A stretch of DNA of 64,000 nt, taken from the NCBI RefSeq assembly GCF_016463975.1, contig NZ_JAEMNX010000011.1, forward strand, positions 1 to 64,000, in the 5' to 3' direction. How positions within the stretch are numbered: the stretch's first letter is position 1; each line of letters starts with the position of its first letter. Below the pieces are notes generated by a model. The model searched no databases. It was not told the DNA's origin and was given only the letters and a program-made list of their open reading frames with translations. Of the stretch, positions 25,144-34,391 are shown piece after piece. The position numbers were made by a program, and so were the translations under genes. Source of the DNA: Marinomonas transparens (GTDB lineage Bacteria; Pseudomonadota; Gammaproteobacteria; Pseudomonadales; Marinomonadaceae).

Positions 25144-27810
25144 ATGACTGAGCAGCATATTCTCGAAGACATTGATCCAATTGAAACCAAAGAGTGGATC
25201 GATGCGCTTGAGTCTGTCCTTCGCGAAGAAGGTCCTGAACGCGCGCAATACATTCTAAATTGTTTGACGAATGAAGCTTCAAAAGCTGGTACGTCAATGC
25301 CATCCTCCATCACTACACCTTACCGGAACACAATCGCTCCTCAAAATGAGACGCCATTACCTGGTGATATATTTATGGAGCGTCGAATTCGTTCCATAAT
25401 TCGTTGGAATGCATTGGCAATGGTGATGAAAGCCAACCGAGTAGATTCAACACTTGGTGGTCATATTACGAGCTTTTCTTCTGCCGCAACGCTTTATGAT
25501 ATTGGTTTTAACCACTTTTTTCGTGGTAATGACGGTAAGCAAGAAGCGGATATGGTCTTTTTTCAAGGACACATTTCCCCAGGTATTTACGCACGTTCAT
25601 ACATTGAAGGTCGTTTGACTGATGAACAGCTAGATAACTTCCGTCGAGAAGTCGATGGTAAAGGTATCTCTTCTTATCCTCATCCTTGGTTGATGCCTGA
25701 TTACTGGCAGTTCCCAACGGTATCTATGGGGCTTGGTCCACTACAAGCTATTTATCAAGCTCATGTTATGAAGTACCAACATAGCCGTGGTCTTATTGAT
25801 CAAGGTGATCGTAAGGTATGGGCTTTCTTAGGTGATGGTGAGTGTGATGAGCCAGAATCTTTAGGGGCAATTGCTTTAGCAGGGCGCGAACATCTAGATA
25901 ACCTAATTTTCGTCATTAACTGTAACTTGCAGCGTCTTGATGGACCTGTTCGTGGTAACAGTAAAATTGTTCAAGAGTTAGAAGGCGTATTCCGTGGCGC
26001 TGGCTGGAACGTAGTTAAATGTCTATGGGGTCGTCATTGGGACCCTTTGTTTGAAAAAGATCACAAAGGTTTGCTTATTAAACGTATGAATGAAGTATGC
26101 GATGGCGAACTTCAGAATTACAAAGCAAATGGTGGTGCTTATACTCGTGAACATTTCTTTGGCAAATACCCTGAGTTATTAGAAATGGTTAAAGATATGA
26201 CTGACGATGAGATTATGAATCTTAATCGTGGTGGTCATGATCCATACAAGGTGTATGCTGCTTATGCTGAAGCAACTTCTCACAAAGGTCAGCCGACCGT
26301 TATCTTGGCGCAAACCGTTAAAGGTTACGGCATGTTTAAAGCGGCTGAAGCGCAAAATACCGCGCACCAAACTAAGAAACTGGATGAGGAGTCTCTGGCT
26401 CTATTCCGTGACAAGTTTGGTATTCCAATCAGTGATGAAGAGCTAAAAGATTTACCTTATTACCGACCTGCAGAAGACAGCCCAGAAATGCAATATTTGC
26501 GCGCTCGTCGTAAAGAATTGCATGGTGATTTTCCGATACGTCGTCGTGATTGCGAAGCGCTTGAAGTTCCTTCTTTAGAAGCGTTTAAAGCTCAAATTGC
26601 AGGCACAAAAGGTCGTGAAATTTCGACAACAATGGCCTTTGTTCGTGCACTGAATGTCATGGTGAAAGACAAAAAAATTGGTAAGCATGTTGTGCCAATT
26701 CTTGCTGATGAAGCTCGTACTTTTGGTATGGAGGGTATGTTCCGTCAGTTGGGTATATACAGCAGTGAAGGTCAGCGCTATACACCGCATGATCACACTC
26801 AAGTTATGTATTACAAAGAATCCGCTGATGGTCAAATTTTACAAGAAGGTATCAACGAAGCTGGCGCATTCTCTTCATGGTTAGCGTTGGCTACTTCTTA
26901 CAGTAACAGCAATCTACCTATGATTCCTGTTTACATCTATTATTCAATGTTTGGTTTCCAGCGTATCGGTGATTTAGCTTGGGCGGCGGGTGATTCTCAG
27001 GCTCGAGGCTTCTTGATTGGTGCTACTGCTGGTCGTACAACACTGAACGGTGAAGGGTTGCAGCATGAAGATGGGCATTCCCATATTCTTTCCGGAACGA
27101 TTCCGAACTGTGTTTCTTATGATCCAACTTATTCATACGAAGTTGCTGTTATCGTTCAAGATGGCTTGCGCCGTATGTATAAAGAAAAAGAGAGTGTTTT
27201 CTATTACTTAACAGTAATGAATGAAAACTACGCCCATGAAGATATGCCAGAAGGTGTCGAAGAAGGCATCATCAAGGGGATGTACAAACTTCAAACTCAT
27301 GAGAAAAAAGCGAATAAGAAACAAGTTCAATTACTTGGCTCTGGCGTAATACTCCGTGAAGTTGAAGCAGCAGCGAAAATACTCTTTGAAGACTACGGCG
27401 TTAACTCGGATGTATGGAGTGTGACTTCTTTCAATGAATTGCGCCGTGAAGGTTTAGATGCAAGTCGTTGGAGTATGTTACATCCAGAAGCAGATGCTCG
27501 TCCGTCTTATGTAGAAGAGTGTTTGGCTGGTAAGGGTCCTGTTATTGCGTCTACAGATCACATTAAACTGTTCGCAGATCAGATTCGCCCATTCATCAAG
27601 GGTACTTATAATGTACTTGGTACTGATGGTTTTGGACGTAGTGATACGCGTGCTCAGTTGCGCCACTTCTTTGAAATTAACCGTTACTGGGTTGTGGTAT
27701 CTGCCTTGAATGCACTCGCGCAAGATGGTGTGATCGATGCATCTGTAGTTGGTGAGGCAATTGCCAAGTTTGGTCTGGATCCAGAAAAACCAAATCCAGT
27801 GACTTGCTAA
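25144..27810 (+). CDS. aceE: Pyruvate dehydrogenase E1 component
   Basis: 888-aa homodimeric-type E1, thiamine-diphosphate-dependent decarboxylation of pyruvate with transfer of acetyl to the E2 lipoyl group. Visible: HITSFSSAATLYDIGFNHFFRG, the ThDP motif GDGECDEPESLGAI...NLIFVINCN, and LADEARTFGMEGMFRQLGIY. GGGAG precedes the ATG. It heads the aceE-aceF operon. Confidence 0.98.
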   Translation: MTEQHILEDIDPIETKEWIDALESVLREEGPERAQYILNCLTNEASKAGTSMPSSITTPYRNTIAPQNETPLPGDIFMERRIRSIIRWNALAMVMKANRVDSTLGGHITSFSSAATLYDIGFNHFFRGNDGKQEADMVFFQGHISPGIYARSYIEGRLTDEQLDNFRREVDGKGISSYPHPWLMPDYWQFPTVSMGLGPLQAIYQAHVMKYQHSRGLIDQGDRKVWAFLGDGECDEPESLGAIALAGREHLDNLIFVINCNLQRLDGPVRGNSKIVQELEGVFRGAGWNVVKCLWGRHWDPLFEKDHKGLLIKRMNEVCDGELQNYKANGGAYTREHFFGKYPELLEMVKDMTDDEIMNLNRGGHDPYKVYAAYAEATSHKGQPTVILAQTVKGYGMFKAAEAQNTAHQTKKLDEESLALFRDKFGIPISDEELKDLPYYRPAEDSPEMQYLRARRKELHGDFPIRRRDCEALEVPSLEAFKAQIAGTKGREISTTMAFVRALNVMVKDKKIGKHVVPILADEARTFGMEGMFRQLGIYSSEGQRYTPHDHTQVMYYKESADGQILQEGINEAGAFSSWLALATSYSNSNLPMIPVYIYYSMFGFQRIGDLAWAAGDSQARGFLIGATAGRTTLNGEGLQHEDGHSHILSGTIPNCVSYDPTYSYEVAVIVQDGLRRMYKEKESVFYYLTVMNENYAHEDMPEGVEEGIIKGMYKLQTHEKKANKKQVQLLGSGVILREVEAAAKILFEDYGVNSDVWSVTSFNELRREGLDASRWSMLHPEADARPSYVEECLAGKGPVIASTDHIKLFADQIRPFIKGTYNVLGTDGFGRSDTRAQLRHFFEINRYWVVVSALNALAQDGVIDASVVGEAIAKFGLDPEKPNPVTC

Positions 27811-27828
27811 TTACATAACAAGCTAGGA

Positions 27829-27858
27829 ATCTGGCTTGGGCATTTGTCTAAGCCAGAT
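27829..27858 (+). other. Intercistronic stem-loop between aceE and aceF
   Basis: ATCTGGCTT pairs perfectly with AAGCCAGAT (12-nt loop); only a four-T run follows a few bases later. Likely an mRNA-stability or partial-attenuation element that sets the E1:E2 ratio. Confidence 0.5.
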
Positions 27859-27901
27859 AGATTTTAAAGTTTGATGCGTCTATACGACAAAGGAGATTTC
27901 T

Positions 27902-29794
27902 GTGAGTACTGAAATCATTCGAGTACCGGATATTGGTGGTGCGACTGATGTCGAAGTTATCGAGATCAGTATTAAGGTTGGTGACATGGTAGAAGTTGAC
28001 CAATCTATTATTGTGCTAGAAACAGATAAAGCTTCTATGGATGTTCCATCCTCTATGGCTGGTAAAGTAGTTAGTATTTCTATTAAAGAAGGCGATACGC
28101 TTTCTGAAGGCGATGAAATTCTTGTGCTTGAAGTTGAAGGTGCAACTTCTTCTGCTCCTGAAGCAGCGAAAGAAACACCTGTAGTATCTGCGCCTGTGCC
28201 TGCTGCTTCGTCAGCCTCTTCTAGCGAAGAAAAGGTGTCTGTGCCAGACATAGGTGGCGCGACGGATGTGGAAGTTATTGAAGTTTGTGTTGCCGAAGGT
28301 GATGTGGTCGCTGAAGGTGACTCTCTCATTGTATTGGAAACCGATAAAGCGTCGATGGACATTCCTTCGCCATTCTCAGGTAAGGTTGGCAGTATTTCCA
28401 TTAAAGTTGGAGATACTGTTTCAGAAGGTGCTGACATTTTAATATTGGCTGCGGAGTCTACTGGTGCAGTAGCTCCTGTTGAGGCCGTTGCTTCTCCAGC
28501 GCCTGTGGCTCAAGTGGTTGCTGGTGGTGTTGAGGTTGTTAATGTCCCTGATATCGGCGGAGCGGAAGGTGTTGAGATAATTGAGGTTGCCGTTTCTGTT
28601 GGTGATAAAGTTGAAGAGGGTGATTCTATTATCGTTCTTGAAACAGATAAGGCCTCCATGGAAATTCCTGCTCCTAAAACGGGTACTGTTAAATCAATAT
28701 CAGTTAAGGAAGGCGGCAAGGTCTCTGAAGGTGATTTGATTCTTGAACTTGACGTTGAAGCTTCTTCTGCCCCTGTAGCCGCTTCGGTTCCAGTAGAGCA
28801 AAAAGCTACTCCAGCCGTTCCTGTTAAAACCGCTGCCCCTGTGACTGAGCAATCATCTGCTGTTTTGTCTACGCCTTCTACTAAGGTACATGCTGGCCCA
28901 GCCGTCCGTATGTTAGCCCGAGAATTAGGTGTTGAACTGTCCCTTGTTCGTCCTACAGGTCCCCGCGGTCGGATTCTCAAAGAAGACCTGCATGCCTATG
29001 TGAAAGCCGCTGTTCAGAAAGCGGTTTCCGCTCCAGCGGCTGGTGTTGCCAGCGGTGCTGGTTTGCCTACTGTTCCTGATATGGACTTTAGTAAATTTGG
29101 TGACGTTGATCTTGTTAAGATGAGTAAGATCCAACGGCTGACAGCTCAAAACATGGTTCGCAACGCACTTGTTGTACCGCATGTTACGCAATTCGATAAG
29201 GCTGATATCACAGACTTAGAAGCATTCCGCAAAGGTTTGAAAGGGGAAATGGAGAAGCAAGGTGTCAAGTTGACTCCTCTGCCATTCCTGATTAAAGCGG
29301 TTGCACAAGCTATGGTTGCTAATCCAAGTTTTAATGTTTCGTTAATGGCCGATGGTGAAAGCTATGTTCAGAAACATTATGTGCATATTGGTATTGCTGT
29401 TGATTCACCGGTGGGTTTAGTGGTTCCAGTATTGCGTGATGCGGATAAAAAATCCGTTGTGCAAATTGCGAAAGAAGCGAATGAACTGATCAAGAAAGCG
29501 TTAGATAAGCAGCTAAAACCAGCAGATATGCAGGGTGGTTGTTTTACTATTTCTAGTTTGGGTGCGATTGGCGGTACAGGATTTACTCCTATCGTTAACT
29601 GTCCTGAAGTGGGGATTCTTGGTGTATCAAAAGCCGATATCGAGCCTCGCTGGAATGGTAAAGAGTTTGAGCCACGTACTATGTTGCCGTTGTGTTTGTC
29701 ATATGATCACAGAGCCGTAAATGGTGGTGATGCTGGTCGCTTTATGACCTATTTAAACTCTATGTTAAGTGATTTACGTCGTTTAACGCTTTGA
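27902..29794 (+). CDS. aceF: Pyruvate dehydrogenase E2, dihydrolipoyl acetyltransferase
   Basis: 630 aa with three lipoyl domains, each with a DKAS lysine (Lys43, Lys149, Lys250), joined by Ala/Pro-rich linkers. An E3/E1-binding domain follows (~325-362, AGPAVRMLARELGVELSLV ... RGRILKEDL), then the catalytic core ending SYDHRAVNGGDAGRF (His603; Asn in place of Asp, as I recall for Azotobacter E2). GTG start at 27902 with AAAGGAGA upstream. The lpd (E3) gene that often follows is absent; an aldo/keto reductase comes next after a terminator. Confidence 0.98.
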   Translation: MSTEIIRVPDIGGATDVEVIEISIKVGDMVEVDQSIIVLETDKASMDVPSSMAGKVVSISIKEGDTLSEGDEILVLEVEGATSSAPEAAKETPVVSAPVPAASSASSSEEKVSVPDIGGATDVEVIEVCVAEGDVVAEGDSLIVLETDKASMDIPSPFSGKVGSISIKVGDTVSEGADILILAAESTGAVAPVEAVASPAPVAQVVAGGVEVVNVPDIGGAEGVEIIEVAVSVGDKVEEGDSIIVLETDKASMEIPAPKTGTVKSISVKEGGKVSEGDLILELDVEASSAPVAASVPVEQKATPAVPVKTAAPVTEQSSAVLSTPSTKVHAGPAVRMLARELGVELSLVRPTGPRGRILKEDLHAYVKAAVQKAVSAPAAGVASGAGLPTVPDMDFSKFGDVDLVKMSKIQRLTAQNMVRNALVVPHVTQFDKADITDLEAFRKGLKGEMEKQGVKLTPLPFLIKAVAQAMVANPSFNVSLMADGESYVQKHYVHIGIAVDSPVGLVVPVLRDADKKSVVQIAKEANELIKKALDKQLKPADMQGGCFTISSLGAIGGTGFTPIVNCPEVGILGVSKADIEPRWNGKEFEPRTMLPLCLSYDHRAVNGGDAGRFMTYLNSMLSDLRRLTL

Positions 29795-29820
29795 TATTTT
29801 TACTCTAGAGTTACTAAAAG

Positions 29821-29845
29821 CCGCATTTAATATGCGGTTTTTTTT
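29821..29845 (+). terminator. Intrinsic terminator after aceF
   Basis: CCGCAT-ttaat-ATGCGG stem followed by eight T residues, about 27 nt after the aceF stop. Confidence 0.9.
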
Positions 29846-29927
29846 GTTTTTTAAAGTTGGAAGGGAACCTTGTTTCTAGTAGCTTGATGTATGTTGAATA
29901 AGGAAAAATAAAAAGAGAGGAAGCATT

Positions 29928-30908
29928 ATGAAAGCAAGAATATTAGGCAAGACGGGGTATCAGGTGTCTGAAATTGGCCTGGGTTGCTGGCAGCTTGGTA
30001 ATGATTTTGGCCCTGTTGAAGATCAAGAGGCGAGTGCGATTTTGCACACAGCGGTTGATCAAGGTATTAGTTTCTTTGATACCGCGGATGTTTATGGTGG
30101 AGGATTAAGTGAGCAGCGCATTGGTCAATGGCGGCAATCTTTAAGTCGGCAACCTATCATAGCCACTAAGGTTGGTAGGGATGCTGCCTTATACCCTGAT
30201 GCTTATAACAAAGCGGCAATAAAAAAGAGCCTACAAGCATCCGCTAAAAGACTCGGTGTCGAGGTGATTGATCTGGCTCAATTGCATTGTGTACCAAGGG
30301 AAGTGTTGTTCGGTGGAGATATTTTTGCTTGGATGGAAGACCTTAAGCAAGAAGGCATAATCAAACATTTTGGTGCCAGTGTTGAAATGCTCGATGAAGC
30401 TATTTTTTGCTGTGCCCATCCACAGTTAGCTAGCTTGCAGATCTTATTTAATATTTTCCGACAAGATGCTGTTGACTCTCTCTTTCCTTTGGCGGAACAG
30501 AATGAAGTGGGAGTGATTGTACGCCTGCCTTTAGCGAGTGGATTGCTTTCCGGAAAAATGACGTTGGATCATGCTTTTGATAAAGGTGATCATCGTTCAT
30601 ACAATAAGGACGGAGTTGCGTTTCATGTCGGGGAAACGTTCAACGGTATTCCATATGAAAAAGGGGTTGCCTTGGTAGAGCAATTAAAAGCAAAATTACC
30701 AGAAGGACAAAATATACTGGATGTCTCTTTAAGGTGGATTCTTGATCATCCTCAAGTGTCTAGCATTATCGCTGGAGCAAGCCGTTCTTCTCAAGTAGTA
30801 CGTAATGCCGCGGTGTCAGCGCTTCCGCCATTAGATGGCGAGTTACATAAATTGCTTAGTGAGTTTTATCGCCAGCAAGTGAGAAAAGAAATTCGCGGTG
30901 GTATTTAG
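29928..30908 (+). CDS. Aldo/keto reductase
   Basis: 326-aa NAD(P)H-dependent (beta/alpha)8 oxidoreductase. The catalytic tetrad can be read: Asp and Tyr in FFDTADVYGGG, Lys in IIATKVGR, His in IDLAQLHCV. C-terminal LRWILDHPQVSSIIAGASRSSQV is the cofactor-binding end of the family. GAGAGGAAG precedes the ATG. Single gene between two terminators; substrate unknown. Confidence 0.92.
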   Translation: MKARILGKTGYQVSEIGLGCWQLGNDFGPVEDQEASAILHTAVDQGISFFDTADVYGGGLSEQRIGQWRQSLSRQPIIATKVGRDAALYPDAYNKAAIKKSLQASAKRLGVEVIDLAQLHCVPREVLFGGDIFAWMEDLKQEGIIKHFGASVEMLDEAIFCCAHPQLASLQILFNIFRQDAVDSLFPLAEQNEVGVIVRLPLASGLLSGKMTLDHAFDKGDHRSYNKDGVAFHVGETFNGIPYEKGVALVEQLKAKLPEGQNILDVSLRWILDHPQVSSIIAGASRSSQVVRNAAVSALPPLDGELHKLLSEFYRQQVRKEIRGGI

Positions 30909-30924
30909 ACTTTTTTTATAAAAA

Positions 30925-30949
30925 GGCACGAAATGTATTCGTGCCTTTT
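30925..30949. terminator. Bidirectional terminator between the aldo/keto reductase and bcp
   Basis: GGCACGAA (30925-30932) pairs with TTCGTGCC (30938-30945), with T residues after it on the plus strand and a run of A before it that gives U on the minus transcript. Shared by the two convergent genes. Confidence 0.88.
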
Positions 30950-30971
30950 GCTTTTTACTGTGGAAAAGAGT

Positions 30972-31421
30972 TTATTTTAGGATTTGTGCCGCATGTTCTT
31001 TGGTTTTTACCTTGCTGATAATCTCTTCGATAAGACCATTTTCATCAATAATAAAAGTGGTTCTGACTGTGCCCATGGATTCTCTGCCCATGAATTTTTT
31101 TAATTGCCAAGTGCCATACAGTTCGTGAACTTCTTTTTCTGTATCAGCAAGTAATGGGAAAGGTAGTTGGTATTTTGCAATGAAGTTTTGATGTTTTTTC
31201 TCAGTATCGGTACTTATTCCTAATACCACATAACCTTGTTCAAGCAGTGTGGTGTAGTTGTCTCTCAGGTCACAAGCCTGAGCGGTACAGCCCGGAGTGG
31301 AGTCTCTAGGGTAAAAATACAGAACAACTTTCTTACCCTTGTATTGCTCTAGCGTAATGATGTCACCATTTTGATCTTTCACGCTGAAATTTGGTGCTTT
31401 TTGTCCAATTTCGATTGTCAT
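30972..31421 (-). CDS. bcp: Thioredoxin-dependent peroxiredoxin (Bcp/PrxQ)
   Basis: 149-aa cytoplasmic thiol peroxidase reducing H2O2 and organic peroxides. Peroxidatic Cys45 and resolving Cys50 are in PRDSTPGCTAQACDLRD, the atypical 2-Cys PrxQ arrangement. Downstream RTTFIIDENGLI is the usual strand. Divergent from dapA. Confidence 0.96.
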   Translation of the reverse strand: MTIEIGQKAPNFSVKDQNGDIITLEQYKGKKVVLYFYPRDSTPGCTAQACDLRDNYTTLLEQGYVVLGISTDTEKKHQNFIAKYQLPFPLLADTEKEVHELYGTWQLKKFMGRESMGTVRTTFIIDENGLIEEIISKVKTKEHAAQILK

Positions 31422-31567
31422 AAGTCTGTTCTCCGACTAGCTAAGCTGTGATAAAAATACGCGTAATATTATTAGCTTACCAAGAGAGAAAAGAAAAATC
31501 CCTCGGAATAACGCTTCTTGTTAATTTAGCAGGGCTTTAACACTCTGAATTATTGTTAAAGCCGTTT

Positions 31568-31596
31568 TTGGACGTTACTATAGGCACGCTTATAAT
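31568..31596 (+). promoter_or_regulatory. Strong sigma-70 promoter of dapA
   Basis: TTGGAC and a consensus TATAAT are separated by exactly 17 nt. The -10 box ends only 16 nt before the dapA ATG, so the transcript would start around 31602-31606, on or inside the GGAG binding site. Confidence 0.75.
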
Positions 31597-31612
31597 TTAA
31601 CGGAGACTCGAA

Positions 31613-32494
31613 ATGATCACAGGTAGCCTAGTTGCTCTTATTACCCCCATGTTGGCAAATGGAGCAGTAGACACTAAGAAGTTAGATGATCTAATTGAGT
31701 TTCATATCAAAGAGGGGACTCATGGCATTGTTGCTGTGGGTACAACGGGGGAGTCTTCTACGTTAACGCCTGAAGAACATTCCAACGTGATCCACCAAGT
31801 GGTGCAGACGGTAGCAGGGCGGGTGCCTGTTATTGCGGGGACTGGGGCAAATGCAACCCATGAGGCAATTGACCTTACTCGTAGCGCCAAAGAGGCGGGA
31901 GCTGATGCCTGCCTATTGGTAACCCCATACTATAATAAGCCGACTCAAGAAGGCTTATACCAGCATTTCAAAGCCATTGCTGAAGCGGTCGATATTCCTC
32001 AGATTCTTTATAATGTGCCGGGTAGAACAGCATGTGACATGCAGAACGAAACGGTAGTGCGTTTGTCTAAGGTGAAAAATATTGTAGGCATTAAAGATGC
32101 TACTGGTAATCTAGAGCGTGGAGAGGCTTTGATCAAGTCTGTACCAACAGAGTTTGCTGTCTATTCTGGAGATGATCCAACGGCGATTGAGTTAATCTTG
32201 CAGGGAGGTAAAGGCAACATTTCAGTTACGGCTAATATTGCACCAAAAATCGTTGCTCAAGCCGCAGAGCTTGCTTTGGCGGGAGACTTTGAGCAGGCCC
32301 GTCGCCTTGATCAATCGATCGCTGCTCTACATGCAAATTTATTTTTAGAATCTAATCCCATTCCCGTTAAGTGGGCATGCAACCAAATGGGTTTGTGTGA
32401 CGCTGGAATACGCTTACCATTAACGCCACTTGCTGAACCGCATCATTCAGCACTTAAACAAGCCATGATACAAGTAGGAATTTTATCTGTATGA
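31613..32494 (+). CDS. dapA: 4-hydroxy-tetrahydrodipicolinate synthase
   Basis: 293 aa. First committed step of lysine/diaminopimelate synthesis from pyruvate and aspartate semialdehyde. Schiff-base Lys161 in NIVGIKDATGN, Tyr133 in ILYNVPGRTACD, substrate loop VGTTGESSTL and YYNKPTQEG. Overlaps bamC by 4 nt; the dapA-bamC-purC order is common in gammaproteobacteria. Confidence 0.97.
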   Translation: MITGSLVALITPMLANGAVDTKKLDDLIEFHIKEGTHGIVAVGTTGESSTLTPEEHSNVIHQVVQTVAGRVPVIAGTGANATHEAIDLTRSAKEAGADACLLVTPYYNKPTQEGLYQHFKAIAEAVDIPQILYNVPGRTACDMQNETVVRLSKVKNIVGIKDATGNLERGEALIKSVPTEFAVYSGDDPTAIELILQGGKGNISVTANIAPKIVAQAAELALAGDFEQARRLDQSIAALHANLFLESNPIPVKWACNQMGLCDAGIRLPLTPLAEPHHSALKQAMIQVGILSV

Positions 32495-33564
32495 ATAAGT
32501 TAGCCTTACAGTTCACTAGTGCAAGTGTATTCGCATTTACTCTATCTGGTTGTAGTTTGTTTTTTACTGATCATGCCGATGATTATCAGAAGGCACAGGC
32601 TGAAACGACCATTATACAAGCGCCTCAGGGTTCTATGCCAATAGAAGACAGCTTAGTCATTCCAAATGAAGATGTTATTGATAACCTGAAAGAACAAAAA
32701 GCGTTTGAAGTGCCAAGAGCGCCTTTTGTTTTTTATCCTATGGTGCATGTGCCAGTTACAGAACAGAATAATGGCCTAGAGTTTATGGTTCCGGCTAATC
32801 AAAAATTAGCGAAACGCGTGGTTGTTGATTTCTTAACAGGACTACACGGTGCTGGCACACCTATCGCGTCACAAACAGAAACACAAATAACCAGTGTGCC
32901 TTTTGACTTTCACCCACAAGGTTGGTGGGCTTCTCTTTGGAGTAGCATTACCCGTGTTTACCCTGCGGAAACGGCTTTTTCTTTTACTTTCACTGAAGCT
33001 GGTGAAGCAACAAATATCTTGATTCAATTTCGTGATGAACAAGCTGGAGAAGAGCCTAGTGACTGGTTGAGTCCTGTTGAAAGTGATGATGCTTATTCTG
33101 TGGTTGCTCGTTTGTGGGGATCGATGGGGCGCCAATTAAATCAGGCGTCAGCTTACTTATCAAATCGTGGTGAAAAATCTTCCTTCCCTGTATGGATTAA
33201 TAATCATGGCGTTTTTGCGATTCATCTTGGTGATCGCCTTTCTAAATCTGATTTTGAGGCCAAGTTAAATGGTGCCGGCATTTACTTGATGCCAAATACT
33301 GAAAATCTTCTTGCACCAGTACCGCCAGAAGACGTTGCCCGTGTGGGAGATGTTATTGATTTTAATATTCCTACTGGTAATGGACAAAAGACTAAGCTAT
33401 TTAATGTTCGTCGCCGTAACCTTGATGATGTTAGCTGGGAAGAACGTGAATACAGCTATAAAATTGTTCGGCAAGAGGCGGGCGATTTTTTGGTGATTGA
33501 TGTTTCTTCAGTGGATTTCCCTGAAGCGATCTCATTCCATTTAGCGCAGCGATTTGTGAACTAA
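32491..33564 (+). CDS. bamC: Outer-membrane assembly lipoprotein BamC (NlpB)
   Basis: 357 aa. Lipoprotein signal with the lipidated Cys in LSGCSLFF, a long unstructured N-terminal stretch and two helix-grip-like domains. The C-terminal domain includes VWINNHGVFAIHLGD. BamC is an accessory subunit of the BAM complex that inserts outer-membrane barrels such as those encoded at the left end of this window. Assignment rests on position (dapA-bamC-purC), the lipobox and overall layout; the sequence itself is divergent. Confidence 0.82.
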   Translation: MNKLALQFTSASVFAFTLSGCSLFFTDHADDYQKAQAETTIIQAPQGSMPIEDSLVIPNEDVIDNLKEQKAFEVPRAPFVFYPMVHVPVTEQNNGLEFMVPANQKLAKRVVVDFLTGLHGAGTPIASQTETQITSVPFDFHPQGWWASLWSSITRVYPAETAFSFTFTEAGEATNILIQFRDEQAGEEPSDWLSPVESDDAYSVVARLWGSMGRQLNQASAYLSNRGEKSSFPVWINNHGVFAIHLGDRLSKSDFEAKLNGAGIYLMPNTENLLAPVPPEDVARVGDVIDFNIPTGNGQKTKLFNVRRRNLDDVSWEEREYSYKIVRQEAGDFLVIDVSSVDFPEAISFHLAQRFVN

Positions 33565-33605
33565 ATACAATTAACCCCTTATAAAAGAAGACCGGAGATT
33601 CTCCA

Positions 33606-34322
33606 ATGGAAAAACGACAAGAGCTATATGCAGGTAAAGCAAAATCTGTGTTTCGTACAGATGACCCTGACAAAATGGTTCTAGTATTTCGTGATGATAC
33701 ATCTGCGTTTGATGGTAAAAGAATTGAACAGCTAGATCGTAAAGGCATGGTTAACAATAAGTTCAATGCTTTCATTATGACAAAACTACAAGAGGCCGGT
33801 ATCCCTACACATTTTGAAAAGCTATTGAGTGATACTGAATCGCTAGTGAAATGCCTAGACATGATGCCTGTTGAATGTGTCGTTCGAAATGTGGCTGCTG
33901 GTAGTTTATGCCGTCGTTTAGGTGTTGAAGAGGGCTTAGATCTGAATCCACCGACTTTTGAATTGTTTTTAAAGAACGATGCCTTAGGTGATCCTATGAT
34001 CAATGAGTCCCATGTGGAAACATTTGGTTGGGCCAATACTGATGATCTCGCGAAAGCAAAAGAGCTTACCTATAAGGTCAATGATGTATTAAAAGCGATT
34101 TTTGCTGAAGGCGGTATGATTCTGGTTGATTACAAACTGGAATTTGGCCTATATAAAGGTGAAGTTTTATTGGGGGATGAGTTTTCTCCTGACGGTTGTC
34201 GTTTATGGGATGCGAACACCAAAGAAAAACTAGATAAAGATCGCTTCCGCCAAGGTTTAGGTGGTGTTATTGAAGCTTATGAGGATGTGGGTCGTCGCAT
34301 AGGTATGGATTTCGACGCATAA
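33606..34322 (+). CDS. purC: Phosphoribosylaminoimidazole-succinocarboxamide synthase
   Basis: 238-aa SAICAR synthetase of de novo purine synthesis. Motifs: [49 protein letters not shown] and [18 protein letters not shown] lies in a small hairpin (GGAGATTCTCC) just before the ATG. Confidence 0.97.
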   Translation: MEKRQELYAGKAKSVFRTDDPDKMVLVFRDDTSAFDGKRIEQLDRKGMVNNKFNAFIMTKLQEAGIPTHFEKLLSDTESLVKCLDMMPVECVVRNVAAGSLCRRLGVEEGLDLNPPTFELFLKNDALGDPMINESHVETFGWANTDDLAKAKELTYKVNDVLKAIFAEGGMILVDYKLEFGLYKGEVLLGDEFSPDGCRLWDANTKEKLDKDRFRQGLGGVIEAYEDVGRRIGMDFDA

Positions 34323-34391
34323 GCTGTTTGGCTATATCGTCTGTAATGAAGGGGCGTCTGCTCCTTCATTTTTACTATGCAAGGATACACT

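Noticed and set aside
27880..28980. Long minus-strand Ser/Thr-rich frames under aceF
   Set aside because: They mirror the Ala/Pro-rich lipoyl linkers of aceF and are composition artefacts.
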